DNA of 64,000 nt from Amycolatopsis endophytica. GTDB lineage: Bacteria; Actinomycetota; Actinomycetes; Mycobacteriales; Pseudonocardiaceae. Within the stretch, counting starts at the first letter, position 1; each line of letters begins with the position of its first letter. The notes under the pieces were generated by a model. The model was given only the letters and a program-made list of their open reading frames with translations. It did not search any database and had not been told where the DNA came from. The DNA lies in the NCBI RefSeq assembly GCF_013410405.1, contig NZ_JACCFK010000001.1, positions 2,294,001 through 2,358,000 on the forward strand. The letters run 5' to 3'. Positions 1 to 7,751 of the stretch are shown here, in pieces. The position numbers were made by a program, and so were the translations under genes.

Positions 1-37
1 CGGTGAACTTGCGGCGCAGGCGCACCAGGTGTGTCCT

Positions 38-43
38 TATTCT
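38..43 (+). promoter_or_regulatory. possible dps -10 element
   Basis: TATTCT lies about 80 bases before the dps start. No convincing -35 is spaced correctly upstream, so this is only a weak promoter candidate. The first 120 bases hold no gene I can support. Confidence 0.2.
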
Positions 44-120
44 CGCGCCACCAGGGGAAACATCCAGGTCGAGGTCACCGCGACGACCTGACGAAAGTTC
101 GGACAAGGAGGATCTTTTCG

Positions 121-597
121 ATGGCGAACGCACCCATCAAGAGCCCGCTCAGCCCCGCCGACAAGGAGATCACCGGTAACGCGCTGCAAGCCGCGCTGGT
201 GGACCTCGTCGATCTGCACCTGATCGCCAAGCAGGCGCACTGGAACGTGGTCGGCTCCAACTTCCGCAGCGTGCACCTCCAGCTCGACGAGCTGGTGGAC
301 ACCGCGCGCAACTACACCGACGAGGTCGCCGAGCGCGCCAACGCGATCGGCATCTCGCCCAACGGCAAGGCGAAGACCATCGTGGAGAGCTCCGGCCTGC
401 CGGAGTACCCCGACAACTGGCAGAACGTCGAGGCCACGATAGAGAACATCGTGAACATCCTCGCCGACCTGATCCAGCGCATGCGCAAGCGCATCGACGA
501 GACGGACAAGAGCGACCTGGTCACCCAGGACCTGTTCATCGAAATCACCCAGGCGCTGGAGAAGGCCCACTGGATGTGGCAGGCGCAGACCGCCTGA
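121..597 (+). CDS. dps: Dps-family DNA starvation/stationary phase protection protein
   Basis: A 158-residue ferritin-like protein. Dps proteins form dodecamers that oxidise and store iron and protect DNA under starvation and peroxide stress in the cytoplasm. The ferroxidase pattern is visible: His40 in KQAHWNVVG, then Asp67 and Glu71 in TDEVAER, the H...DxxxE arrangement of the family. Length is normal for the family. ATG at 121 is chosen because AAGGAGG ends 9 nt before it; the in-frame extension back to 31 has no ribosome site and no similarity. It is monocistronic: a strong hairpin follows directly and the next gene is on the opposite strand. Identity is secure; whether it binds DNA cannot be read from the sequence. 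Confidence 0.95.
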   Translation: MANAPIKSPLSPADKEITGNALQAALVDLVDLHLIAKQAHWNVVGSNFRSVHLQLDELVDTARNYTDEVAERANAIGISPNGKAKTIVESSGLPEYPDNWQNVEATIENIVNILADLIQRMRKRIDETDKSDLVTQDLFIEITQALEKAHWMWQAQTA

Positions 598-606
598 CCG
601 GTGCCC

Positions 607-645
607 GCGGAAGGCCCTCGTCCGGATGGGGCGAGGGCCTTCCGC
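607..645 (+). terminator. dps terminator
   Basis: GCGGAAGGCCCTCG and its complement CGAGGGCCTTCCGC form a 14-bp perfect stem with an 11-nt loop, followed by TGTTT. It lies in the convergent gap between dps and the S9 peptidase and could serve both. Confidence 0.85.
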
Positions 646-655
646 TGTTTCCGGG

Positions 656-2488
656 TCACTGGGCCAGGCCGACCGCCTTCATGGCGAAATGCACCTCGGC
701 CGCGGTCTGCTTGATCGTTTCGGCGATCACGAGTGAACCGTGCCCGGCGTCGTAGCGGTAGAACTCGTACGGCAGGTCGCGCTTGGCCAGCCGCTCCAGG
801 TAGTTCTCGATCTGCCGGATCGGGCAGCGCGGGTCGTTGTCGCCCGCGAGCACCAGCACGGGTGCCTTGACCGCGTCGACGTAGGTGAGCGGCGAACACT
901 CCCGGTACACGGCGGGCACGTCCTCGGGTGAGCCGCCGAACAGGGCGCGGTCGAACTGGCGCAGCTGCTCCATCTCGTCCTCGTAGGCGGCCACGTAGTC
1001 CGCGACCGGCACACTCGCCACACCGGCGGCCCAGCGGTCGGGCTGCGTGCCCACCGCGAGCAGCGTCAGATATCCGCCCCACGATGCGCCGGAGACCACC
1101 GTGCGCGCCGGATCGCTCAGGCCGCTTTCCACGGCCCAGTCGTGGACCGCGGCGACGTCCTCCAGTTCGGTCAGACCGGGGCGGCCCTCGATCGCGTCGC
1201 GCCACGCCGAGCCGTAACCGGTGGAGCCGCGGTAGTTGACCTCGACGACGGCGAACCCGGCGTCCAGCCACACGGCGCGGTAGGCGGAGAAGCGGTCCTC
1301 GTCGGCCGCGTGCGGTCCGCCGTGCAGGGTGAACACCGTGGGCAGCGGACCGTCCGGGGCGTCGAGCGGCCGGGCGACCAGCGCGTGCACGCGGCCACCC
1401 GCGCCCTCGACGAACGCGTCGGTGACCGGCGCCGATCCGGGCGCGGGGTCGCCGGGCGGGGTGAGCAGCACGGTGTCGGTGCCGTCGGCCGCGCGGGCGC
1501 GGATCACGGACGGTTCGGCGGCGCTGGACCAGGAGTACTCGACGGTGCCGTCCGGGCGGACCCCGGCGCCACCGATGCGGCCGGGCGGGGTGTCCACAGC
1601 GGACAGTTCGCGGGTGGTCAGGTCGTAGCGGTGCAGTGAGCTGCGTGCCTCGTGGAAGTGCACGACGAGCAGCGCGTCGGCCTTCGGGTACCAGGTCGCG
1701 ACGACCTCGCCGGGCAGGCCGAGGTCCAGCTCCTGTTCGGTGCCTGCCGCGACGTCCCACACCAGCAGCTCCTCGCGGCCGCGGCGTTCGTGCAGGACGA
1801 GCATCCGCTGGTCACCGGCGACGGGCGAGAACTCCAACGGGGTGAGGCCCTTGCCCTCGCCGTCCCATTTGTCCGCGACGGCTTCGAAGCCGGTGGTGTC
1901 CAGGACGCGGACCGCGGGGTGGCGGGAGTCGCCGTGCTCGGCGTGGGAGATGGCCAGCAGCGTCTCGTCGCGGGACAGCGCGGCGATGCCGGCGTCCTGC
2001 TCGTGGGCGTAGAACCGGGTGGTCCGGCCGTCGCGGGTGGCGAACAGCTCGCTGCCGTCGTCGGTGGAGACGCCGGTGGCGGTGACGTGGTGCCCGATTT
2101 CGAGTCCGGCCGGGTAGCCGGCGTGGACGTCGGGCAGGGCGGGTTCGGCCGCGCCGCCGTCGAACGGCTGACGCATCCAGGTGCCGAACTCGTCACCGTC
2201 GGTGTCGTTGAACCACCAGATCGCGGAGCCGTCGGGGGAGGTGGTGGCGTGCAGTGTGCCGTTGGGGCGGTCGGTGACCTGGCGGTGTTCGCCGGTCTCG
2301 CGGTCCCAGGAGTAGACCTCCCAGACGCCGCTGGCGTTGGAGACGTAGATGTTGTGCTGGGGCGCGTCGAGGGCCCAGTCCGGCACCGACACGCGCGGCG
2401 CGTGGAACCGGGCGCGCCAGCGGGACTCGGCCTCGGCGTCGGCGAAGAGGCGGTCGGGGATGTTCGCGGGCGGGTGCTGGGTAGTCAC
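656..2488 (-). CDS. S9 (prolyl oligopeptidase-like) serine peptidase
   Basis: A 610-residue cytoplasmic peptidase with the two-part architecture of family S9: an N-terminal beta-propeller-like region rich in WD/YSWD-type repeats (about residues 20-350) and a C-terminal alpha/beta-hydrolase domain. The catalytic triad is visible as Ser469 in GASWGGY, Asp550 in LAGDND and His583 in DAGHGS, with oxyanion-type HGGP near residue 390. No signal peptide or membrane segment. The start is GTG, with a weak GAGGGG just upstream. The gene is divergent from the methyltransferase across only 38 bases, so their promoters overlap. Substrate is unknown; acylaminoacyl-peptidase or dipeptidyl-peptidase activity are both possible. 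Confidence 0.88.
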   Translation of the reverse strand: MTTQHPPANIPDRLFADAEAESRWRARFHAPRVSVPDWALDAPQHNIYVSNASGVWEVYSWDRETGEHRQVTDRPNGTLHATTSPDGSAIWWFNDTDGDEFGTWMRQPFDGGAAEPALPDVHAGYPAGLEIGHHVTATGVSTDDGSELFATRDGRTTRFYAHEQDAGIAALSRDETLLAISHAEHGDSRHPAVRVLDTTGFEAVADKWDGEGKGLTPLEFSPVAGDQRMLVLHERRGREELLVWDVAAGTEQELDLGLPGEVVATWYPKADALLVVHFHEARSSLHRYDLTTRELSAVDTPPGRIGGAGVRPDGTVEYSWSSAAEPSVIRARAADGTDTVLLTPPGDPAPGSAPVTDAFVEGAGGRVHALVARPLDAPDGPLPTVFTLHGGPHAADEDRFSAYRAVWLDAGFAVVEVNYRGSTGYGSAWRDAIEGRPGLTELEDVAAVHDWAVESGLSDPARTVVSGASWGGYLTLLAVGTQPDRWAAGVASVPVADYVAAYEDEMEQLRQFDRALFGGSPEDVPAVYRECSPLTYVDAVKAPVLVLAGDNDPRCPIRQIENYLERLAKRDLPYEFYRYDAGHGSLVIAETIKQTAAEVHFAMKAVGLAQ

Positions 2489-2514
2489 CCCTCGATCCTG
2501 CCAGCTTCTGCCCG

Positions 2515-2520
2515 TACCGT
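2515..2520 (+). promoter_or_regulatory. -10 of a likely leaderless methyltransferase transcript
   Basis: TACCGT fits the actinobacterial TAnnnT -10 and sits 6 nt before GTG 2527, which argues for that codon over GTG 2521. Confidence 0.45.
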
Positions 2521-2526
2521 GTGCGT

Positions 2527-3273
2527 GTGCTGGAGGGATACGCGCCCGGGTTCGCGCAGGACGCGCTGGCGATGATGAGATCGCGGACCGCCGCCGATCG
2601 CGCGGAGTTCGTGTTGCGCCTGCTGCGGCCGGGCATGCGGGTGCTCGACGTGGGGTGCGGCCCGGGCACGATCACCGCGGGTTTCGCCACCATCGCGGGG
2701 CGTGGCAACGTGCTGGGCGTCGACCGCGAGCCGGGCTTCTTCGCGGCTGGGTCCAAAGTGGAGTTCGTGGCCGGGGACGCGTACGCGTTACCGGTGGGGG
2801 ACGAGAGCGTGGACCTGGTGTTCGCGCACGCGTTGTTCGAGCACCTCGCGCGGCCTGCTGAGGTGTTGTCGGAGATGCGCCGGGTGCTGCGGCCGGGTGG
2901 CACACTTGCTTTGTCCACTTCGGACTGGTCGCGGGCGCGGTTGCGCCCGGCTACCGCGAACGTCACCGCCGCCTTGCGGGGCCACTACCTGCTGCGTCGT
3001 CGTGCCGGTGGGGATCCCTTTGCCGGTAAGCATGTTGCTTCCTGGGTATCCTCGGCCGGTTTCCGGGAGGTGCGGACGCACGGCCGGTTCCGGCCGGACA
3101 TGTCCTACCGGGCTCTGGCACGGTATGTGGAATCGCGCCTTGATGCCGCTCTCGGTGAGCTCCCGCGGGACCGGGACCAGCTCGCCTCGGCCGCTCGTTC
3201 CGCCTGGGCTTGGTCGCATGGCGGGGATGGGGAGTTTTCGCAGTACTGGCTTGAGTTGCTTGCGAGTAAGTAG
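2527..3273 (+). CDS. class I SAM-dependent methyltransferase
   Basis: A 248-residue Rossmann-fold methyltransferase of the UbiE/Methyltransf_11 type. Motif I is VLDVGCGPG (residues 39-47). The post-I acidic residue is in VLGVDRE, a GDAYALP motif II follows, and the VLRPGG post-motif is near residue 125. The C-terminal third carries substrate specificity and is not recognisable. Two GTG starts are possible; 2527 is chosen because a TAnnnT -10 ends exactly 6 nt before it, whereas GTG 2521 abuts it. Codon use is slightly less GC-biased toward the 3' end than in its neighbours. The substrate (small molecule, lipid or quinone) cannot be deduced from the context. Confidence 0.82.
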   Translation: MLEGYAPGFAQDALAMMRSRTAADRAEFVLRLLRPGMRVLDVGCGPGTITAGFATIAGRGNVLGVDREPGFFAAGSKVEFVAGDAYALPVGDESVDLVFAHALFEHLARPAEVLSEMRRVLRPGGTLALSTSDWSRARLRPATANVTAALRGHYLLRRRAGGDPFAGKHVASWVSSAGFREVRTHGRFRPDMSYRALARYVESRLDAALGELPRDRDQLASAARSAWAWSHGGDGEFSQYWLELLASK

Positions 3274-3274
3274 C

Positions 3275-3451
3275 CGCTACGCGGGTTGCTCCGCTACGCG
3301 CGTGTCTTGAGCGCCGGGCTTCGCTCCGCTACGCCCGGCGCCACCCCCACCGGCCCCTCCCGTTGAGTGTTCGGTTGCCGAGCCGCCGCGTCAAGGCGGG
3401 AAAGAGTACCTTGACCCGACGACTCGCCAACCAATTTCAGCTGGGGATCGG
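3275..3451 (+). repeat. dispersed palindromic intergenic repeat, copy R2a
   Basis: A block with internal dyads, GCGCCGGGC/GCCCGGCGC (3311-3319 with 3333-3341) and TCAAGG/CCTTGA (3391-3396 with 3409-3414), ending in CTGGGGATCGG. The same ordered blocks recur at 20116-20320. It lies between convergent units (methyltransferase end and tRNA-Pro end), like its partner, suggesting a REP-like or terminator-associated element. Confidence 0.7.
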
Positions 3452-3562
3452 GCCCGGCGGGGGTGTGGTTGGTGGGGTGGTCCCCCGCGCACACGGCCGC
3501 CGGTCCAAAGAACTTCTTTTTTGAGAAGGCGACTGAGGTGCCAAGGCGCCTCGCGACAGATC
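3452..3562. other. non-coding spacer between repeats
   Basis: Contains a GGTGGGGTGG-rich stretch and a run of six T (ACTTCTTTTTTGAGAAG, about 3510-3526) that could form a weak hairpin terminator. No gene is supportable here. Confidence 0.5.
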
Positions 3563-3692
3563 GGCGAGCGAAGCCTCGCCGCGGGGGGGGGCCAGGGGGC
3601 TTGCCCCCTGGCGGGGGTCTGGGGGTTCGACCCCCAGTGCAATGAGGTTGGGTCCCCCGGTCCGCGAGCTTGCGAGCGGACACGGAGGACCC
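3563..3692 (+). repeat. 130-bp direct repeat, copy R1A
   Basis: Nearly identical to 3753-3879, differing by the length of a G run and one C/T change. It holds three consecutive hairpins: CCAGGGGGC/GCCCCCTGG, CTGGGGG-TTCGA-CCCCCAG, and GTCCGC/GCGGAC nested inside GGGTCC/GGACCC. No coding capacity is supported. Confidence 0.9.
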
Positions 3693-3752
3693 GGTCCCAA
3701 GAGGTAAACAGCGCGGATGCCGCTCCGCGGCACGCGCTACTCGCGGCTCTCA

Positions 3753-3879
3753 GGCGAGCGAAGCTTCGCCGCGGGGGGCCAGGGGGCTTGCCCCCTGGCG
3801 GGGGTCTGGGGGTTCGACCCCCAGTGCAATGAGGTTGGGTCCCCCGGTCCGCGAGCTTGCGAGCGGACACGGAGGACCC
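3753..3879 (+). repeat. 127-bp direct repeat, copy R1B
   Basis: Second copy of the triple-hairpin repeat, 190 bp downstream of the first and ending 12 bp from the 3' end of tRNA-Pro. The tRNA primary transcript would therefore run into it. Confidence 0.9.
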
Positions 3880-3890
3880 AGACCCAACCG

Positions 3891-3964
3891 TCGGGGTGGC
3901 GGGATTTGAACCCACGACCTCCTCGACCCGAACGAGGCACGCTACCAAGCTGCGCCACACCCCG
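3891..3964 (-). tRNA. tRNA-Pro (anticodon CGG)
   Basis: On the minus strand the cloverleaf reads: acceptor CGGGGTG pairing with CACCCCG, D arm GCGC-AGCTTGGTA-GCGT, anticodon stem CCTCG/CGAGG around loop TTCGGGT (anticodon CGG), variable AGGTC, T arm GTGGG-TTCAAAT-CCCGC and discriminator A. The gene is 74 nt and CCA is not encoded. The anticodon reads CCG, a frequent proline codon at this GC content. Its 3' flank is the R1 repeat pair; tRNA 3' ends are common integration sites, but no integrase is nearby. Confidence 0.96.
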
Positions 3965-3993
3965 ATGTACTGCTGAGCGGGTCGAAGAAGAGT

Positions 3994-4968
3994 TTAGCGG
4001 ATGGCGCGGGGGGCTTTGCGGGGGGTTGGGTTGGTGGGGTTGTGCGCCGTCTTGCCTCGGGCTACCAGCGTCAACAGGGTGGCTTCTGGTGGGCAGGCGA
4101 AGCGGGCGGGGGCATACGGTGAGGTGCCGAGGCCCGCGGACACGTGGAGCCACATGCGGGCGCCCCAGCGGGAGGCGCCTCGGGCGCGGCTGCGGTCGAG
4201 TTCGCAGTTGGTGACGAGTGCGCCGATGCCGGGGATGCGGAGTTGGCCGCCGTGGGTGTGGCCTGCCAGGACCAGGTCGTAGCCGTCGGAGGCGAAGGGG
4301 TCGAGGATGCGTGGTTCGGGTGAGTGGGTGACGGCGAGGCGGAGGGTGGCGGCTTCGGCGGGGCCGGCGATCTCGCCGTAGCGGTCGCGGCGGAGGTGGG
4401 GGTCGTCGAGGCCGGCGGCGAACACGGTCTGGCCCGCGATGGTCAGGGTGTGGCGGGTGTGGGTGAGGTCCTGCCAGCCGTGTTCGACGAAGGCCGCGCG
4501 GAGGTCCCGCCAGGGGAGTTTGCGTCCGTGGATGCGTTTCTTCTTGCCGCGGGGCATGAGGTATCGGGCGGGGTTTTTGGGTTTGGGGGCGTAGTAGTCG
4601 TTGCTGCCGAAGACGAACACGCCGGGCCGGTCGAGGAGCGGGCCGAGTGCGCGCAGGACGGCGGGGACGGCTTTGGGGTGGGCGAGGTTGTCGCCGGTGT
4701 TGACGACGAGGTCGGGTTCGAGCCGGTCGAGTGCGGCGACCCAGCGTTGTTTGAGGTGCTGACCGGGCAGCATGTGCAGATCGGACACGTGCAGGACGCG
4801 CATCGGCCGGGCGCCGGGTTCCAGGACGGGCAGTTCGGCGGTGCGCAGGACGAAGTGGCGCCGCTCGATGCCGGACGCGTATCCGAAGGTGGCGGCCCCG
4901 AGGGCGACCGTTCCCGCGGCGAGGCGTTTGGCGGTCAGGATGTGGCTGCTGTCACGGTCCGTGCTCAC
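3994..4968 (-). CDS. calcineurin-like metallophosphoesterase
   Basis: A 324-residue metal-dependent phosphoesterase with the family motifs in order: DLH (Asp63, His65), GDN (Asp93), GSND at 121-124, His215 in THSPEP, and GHTHGG at 236-241. The third block is GSND where most relatives have GNHD/E. A hydrophobic stretch near residues 17-32 may anchor it to the membrane. It sits directly downstream of the class A PBP on the same strand, as in the M. tuberculosis Rv3682-Rv3683 pair, which suggests an envelope-linked role. The GTG start has a TATCCT -10 seven bases upstream. Substrate unknown. Confidence 0.88.
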   Translation of the reverse strand: MSTDRDSSHILTAKRLAAGTVALGAATFGYASGIERRHFVLRTAELPVLEPGARPMRVLHVSDLHMLPGQHLKQRWVAALDRLEPDLVVNTGDNLAHPKAVPAVLRALGPLLDRPGVFVFGSNDYYAPKPKNPARYLMPRGKKKRIHGRKLPWRDLRAAFVEHGWQDLTHTRHTLTIAGQTVFAAGLDDPHLRRDRYGEIAGPAEAATLRLAVTHSPEPRILDPFASDGYDLVLAGHTHGGQLRIPGIGALVTNCELDRSRARGASRWGARMWLHVSAGLGTSPYAPARFACPPEATLLTLVARGKTAHNPTNPTPRKAPRAIR

Positions 4969-4975
4969 CTGACCC

Positions 4976-4981
4976 AGGATA
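4976..4981 (-). promoter_or_regulatory. -10 of likely leaderless metallophosphoesterase mRNA
   Basis: TATCCT on the minus strand, 7 nt before the GTG start. Confidence 0.45.
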
Positions 4982-5050
4982 CGGGTCGGTGGTGCGCTTC
5001 GGGCACCGGTCGAACGGCGGGAGAAGCGCCCTCGGGCGCCGGAAACGAGA

Positions 5051-5081
5051 CGGGGTGCTCACCGCGAAGGTGAGCACCCCG
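5051..5081 (-). terminator. terminator downstream of the class A PBP
   Basis: CGGGGTGCTCACC and GGTGAGCACCCCG form a 13-bp perfect stem with a 5-nt loop just past the PBP stop codon. The minus-strand tail TCTCGTTTCC is only moderately T-rich. Confidence 0.7.
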
Positions 5082-5087
5082 GTCGAG

Positions 5088-7247
5088 TCAGCGGACTCGT
5101 TCGTATCTCGGGTCCGATGGCGGGAGCGGCAGGGCCGGGTCGTTGGGGCCGAGGATCTTGCTCATCGCGCCGAACCACGTCCGTGCGGGTGTCTTGCCAC
5201 CGAACATGTTGCCGCTGCTGCAGGTCGAGACATTGCCCGGGCCGCCGTCACACAGGCCGCCGCTACCACCCTCGGGGCGGAAGACCATGGCGGCGCCCGC
5301 GAGCTGCGGGGTGCCGCCGATGAATGCCGCCGAACCGTTGCTCTGCGTGGTGCCGGTCTTGCCGATCATCGGGCGGGTCCAGCCGACCTGCTGCGCGGCC
5401 GCGGCGGAGGTGCCGCCCGGCTGGTCGTCCTTGCTCATGCCGACCGCGAGGGTGTTCGCGGCGCCCTCGTCCATGACCTGCTCGCACGGCTCCTCGCTGA
5501 TCGGGATCGGTTTGCCGTCCCGGTCCTGCACCTGGGCGATCGGGGTCGGCGGGCACCACTTGCCGCCGCTGAGGATGGTCGCGGCGACGTTGGCCATCTC
5601 CAGGTTGCTGGTCGCCGACACGCCCAGCGTGAACGAACCCTGGCCGGGCGATTTGTCCGTCGGCCCGAAGTACGCGGTCTGCGTCTTGGTCTCGTTGTAG
5701 GTCTCCGAGTCGGGCTTGACCGAGCCGCCACCGATGGTGCGCGTCATCGTCTCGCGCAGGCCGAGCTTGCTCGCCATATCGACGATCGGCCCCATGCCGG
5801 TGCGTTCCTCAAGGATGACGAACGCGGTGTTGGGTGAGGTTTGCAGACCCTGCTGCAGGGTCATCGTCCGCGTGCCGCCCTCGTAGTCGGTGGCGTTGCT
5901 GAGGCAGTACGCGCGGGTTCCCAGCGCCACCGTCGGACATCGCGTGGCGCCACCGGTGAACACGTTGGACACATAGAAGTTCGGCACCTGGAACGTGTCG
6001 TAGATGCCCATGACCCGGTTCTGGATCGCCGCCGCCGAGGTGAAGATCTTGTAGCTCGACCCGGCGCCGCCGGTGTTGTACACACCGGAGGGCAACGCGT
6101 AAGTCGTCTGCCCGGCGCTGGCGTCCGTTCCGTAGTCGCGGTTCGCGGCGAGCGCGACCACCTCGTGCCGGTCCTTGCCGGGGCGCACCAGTGACAGGGT
6201 GTTCGCGACGTTCTTCTGCGTCTTGCTCACCTGGGTCTGCGCGGACATCTTCGCCTCGTGGTTGGCGCGCTGGTCCATCGTGGTGCGGATGGTGTAGCCG
6301 CCGCTGTAGAGGTCGTCCTTGTCCATGCCGTGCTGCAGCAGATAGTCCTCGACGTACTGGCAGAAGAACCCGTTCTCCGGTCCGGCGCCGACACAGTTCG
6401 AGGCCGGCTTGGACGGTCCGCCCGGCACGACGCCCAACGGCTCGGTCTTCATGCGCTCGGCGTCGGCCTTGGACAGTTTCAGGTTGTCCACCATGCGGTC
6501 CAGTACCAGGTTGCGGCGCTCGGTGGCGCGCTCCGGGTGGTTCCACGGGTCGTAGAACGGCGGGTTGTTGACCATGCCGGCGAGCAGCGCGGACTGGGTG
6601 ACCGACAGCTTGTCCGCCGTGGTGTTGAAGTAGGCCTGCGCGGCCGCGCCGACGCCGTAGATCTTGCGGGAGAACTCGACGACGTTGAGGTAGCTGGCGA
6701 GGATCTGGTCCTTGCTCATCTGGTTTTCGAGCTGGATCGCGATCCGCGCTTCCTTGAGCTTGCGGGCGATCGACTGCTCCTGGGCCTTCTGCTGGCCCAC
6801 CTCGTCGTCCCGGTAGATCACGTTGATCAGGTAGTTCTTGACGTACTGCTGGGTGAGCGTCGAGGCGCCCTGGGTGTCGCCCCCGGCGCTGTTGCTCAGC
6901 GCGGCGCGAAGGGTGCCCTTCCAGTCGACGCCGTGATGCTCGTAGAACCGCCGGTCCTCGGTCGAGACCAGTGCCCATTTCATGGCGTCGTTGATCTCGT
7001 CGCCCGCCGTCGGGATGCGGTACTGGTCGTAGAGGGTGGCGATCTGGTTGCCGGCCGAGTCGGTGATCGTGGTGACCAGCGGCGGCGGGACGTTCGCCAG
7101 CTCGGCGGACATGCTGTCGACCGTCTCGCTCGCCCGGTTCGACGCGACCCCCGCCGCGCCGACGATCGGGAACAACACCCCGGCGACGAGGATTCCCGCG
7201 AGCAGGCACAGGCCGACCAGCTTGAACAGACCATCCGTCTTGCGCAC
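5088..7247 (-). CDS. class A penicillin-binding protein (PonA2-like)
   Basis: A 719-residue bifunctional peptidoglycan synthase anchored by one N-terminal membrane segment (residues about 8-32). The GT51 glycosyltransferase carries EDRRFYEHHG (Glu97) and GASTLTQQ (128-135). The transpeptidase has SSYK (Ser397), SPN (471-473) and KTGT (630-633). Position beside whiB4 and the metallophosphoesterase matches M. tuberculosis ponA2, but the protein ends about 86 residues after KTGT with no PASTA domain, whereas mycobacterial PonA2 carries one. Six or more Cys residues lie in extracytoplasmic parts. The start is GTG with TACTCT 6 nt upstream, so the message is probably leaderless. Confidence 0.93.
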   Translation of the reverse strand: MRKTDGLFKLVGLCLLAGILVAGVLFPIVGAAGVASNRASETVDSMSAELANVPPPLVTTITDSAGNQIATLYDQYRIPTAGDEINDAMKWALVSTEDRRFYEHHGVDWKGTLRAALSNSAGGDTQGASTLTQQYVKNYLINVIYRDDEVGQQKAQEQSIARKLKEARIAIQLENQMSKDQILASYLNVVEFSRKIYGVGAAAQAYFNTTADKLSVTQSALLAGMVNNPPFYDPWNHPERATERRNLVLDRMVDNLKLSKADAERMKTEPLGVVPGGPSKPASNCVGAGPENGFFCQYVEDYLLQHGMDKDDLYSGGYTIRTTMDQRANHEAKMSAQTQVSKTQKNVANTLSLVRPGKDRHEVVALAANRDYGTDASAGQTTYALPSGVYNTGGAGSSYKIFTSAAAIQNRVMGIYDTFQVPNFYVSNVFTGGATRCPTVALGTRAYCLSNATDYEGGTRTMTLQQGLQTSPNTAFVILEERTGMGPIVDMASKLGLRETMTRTIGGGSVKPDSETYNETKTQTAYFGPTDKSPGQGSFTLGVSATSNLEMANVAATILSGGKWCPPTPIAQVQDRDGKPIPISEEPCEQVMDEGAANTLAVGMSKDDQPGGTSAAAAQQVGWTRPMIGKTGTTQSNGSAAFIGGTPQLAGAAMVFRPEGGSGGLCDGGPGNVSTCSSGNMFGGKTPARTWFGAMSKILGPNDPALPLPPSDPRYERVR

Positions 7248-7253
7248 ACCGCC

Positions 7254-7259
7254 AGAGTA
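7254..7259 (-). promoter_or_regulatory. -10 of likely leaderless PBP mRNA
   Basis: TACTCT on the minus strand, 6 nt before GTG 7247. Confidence 0.45.
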
Positions 7260-7460
7260 GTGGGAACGGATGTTCCCGCGCCGCGCCGCGTCGTGTGAAT
7301 ACCACGGGAACGCCGGGTTCGCGACGTATTCCGGTAACGAATTTCCATCGGGCCCTTGGCGGCGGGAACCGTCGGCCTCTACAGTCCGTCAACGTCTCAC
7401 GTAGTTGCGGAGCCGGGGAGGCTCCGGGTGAGCCGGAACATCACGAGGGGAGCTTGGGGG

Positions 7461-7751
7461 ATGGAATCCACACCACAGAGCTGGCGCATCCGCGCCCTCT
7501 GCCGGGAGGCGGATCCGGATGAGCTGTTCGTTCGCGGCGCCGACCAGAACCGGGCCAAACTGGTCTGCATGGGGTGCCCGGTCCGCACCGAATGCCTGGC
7601 CGAGGCGCTGGACAACCGGATCAGCTTCGGCATCTGGGGCGGCATGACCGAGCGGGAACGCCGCGCACTGCTGCGCCGGCGTCCCGAAGTCGAGTCGTGG
7701 TCCGAGCTGCTCGACTCGGCGCGCAAGGACTTCGCCGAAGCGGCGTCCTAG
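7461..7751 (+). CDS. whiB4: WhiB-family iron-sulfur regulator (WhiB4-like)
   Basis: A 96-residue WhiB protein. The four cluster ligands are Cys14, Cys36, Cys39 and Cys45 (C-x21-C-x2-C-x5-C), followed by the family turn GIWGG (57-61) and a basic [10 protein letters not shown] segment for DNA contact. ATG 7461 is preceded by a GAGGGGAGC purine-rich site; the in-frame upstream sequence from 7356 is not WhiB-like. Position between a PonA2-like PBP and the Get3-like ATPases matches M. tuberculosis whiB4 (Rv3681c), which acts as a redox-sensing regulator there; the same role here is inferred. Its stop codon interlocks with that of the convergent ATPase gene in a CTAG palindrome. Confidence 0.93.
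   Translation: MESTPQSWRIRALCREADPDELFVRGADQNRAKLVCMGCPVRTECLAEALDNRISFGIWGGMTERERRALLRRRPEVESWSELLDSARKDFAEAAS

Noticed and set aside
312..1760. Long open frame antisense to the S9 peptidase, and many similar Arg/Gly/Ala-rich frames
   Set aside because: Third-position GC bias makes long spurious frames; composition is Arg/Pro-rich, and the opposite frame encodes a clear enzyme.
3610..3650. tRNA-like fragment (GGGGGTTCGACCCCC resembles a T arm)
   Set aside because: No acceptor, D or anticodon stems flank it in either copy; it is one hairpin of the R1 repeat.
3891..3964. tRNA-Pro as attachment site of an integrated element
   Set aside because: No integrase, excisionase or repeated tRNA 3' end is seen; flanking genes follow core order.
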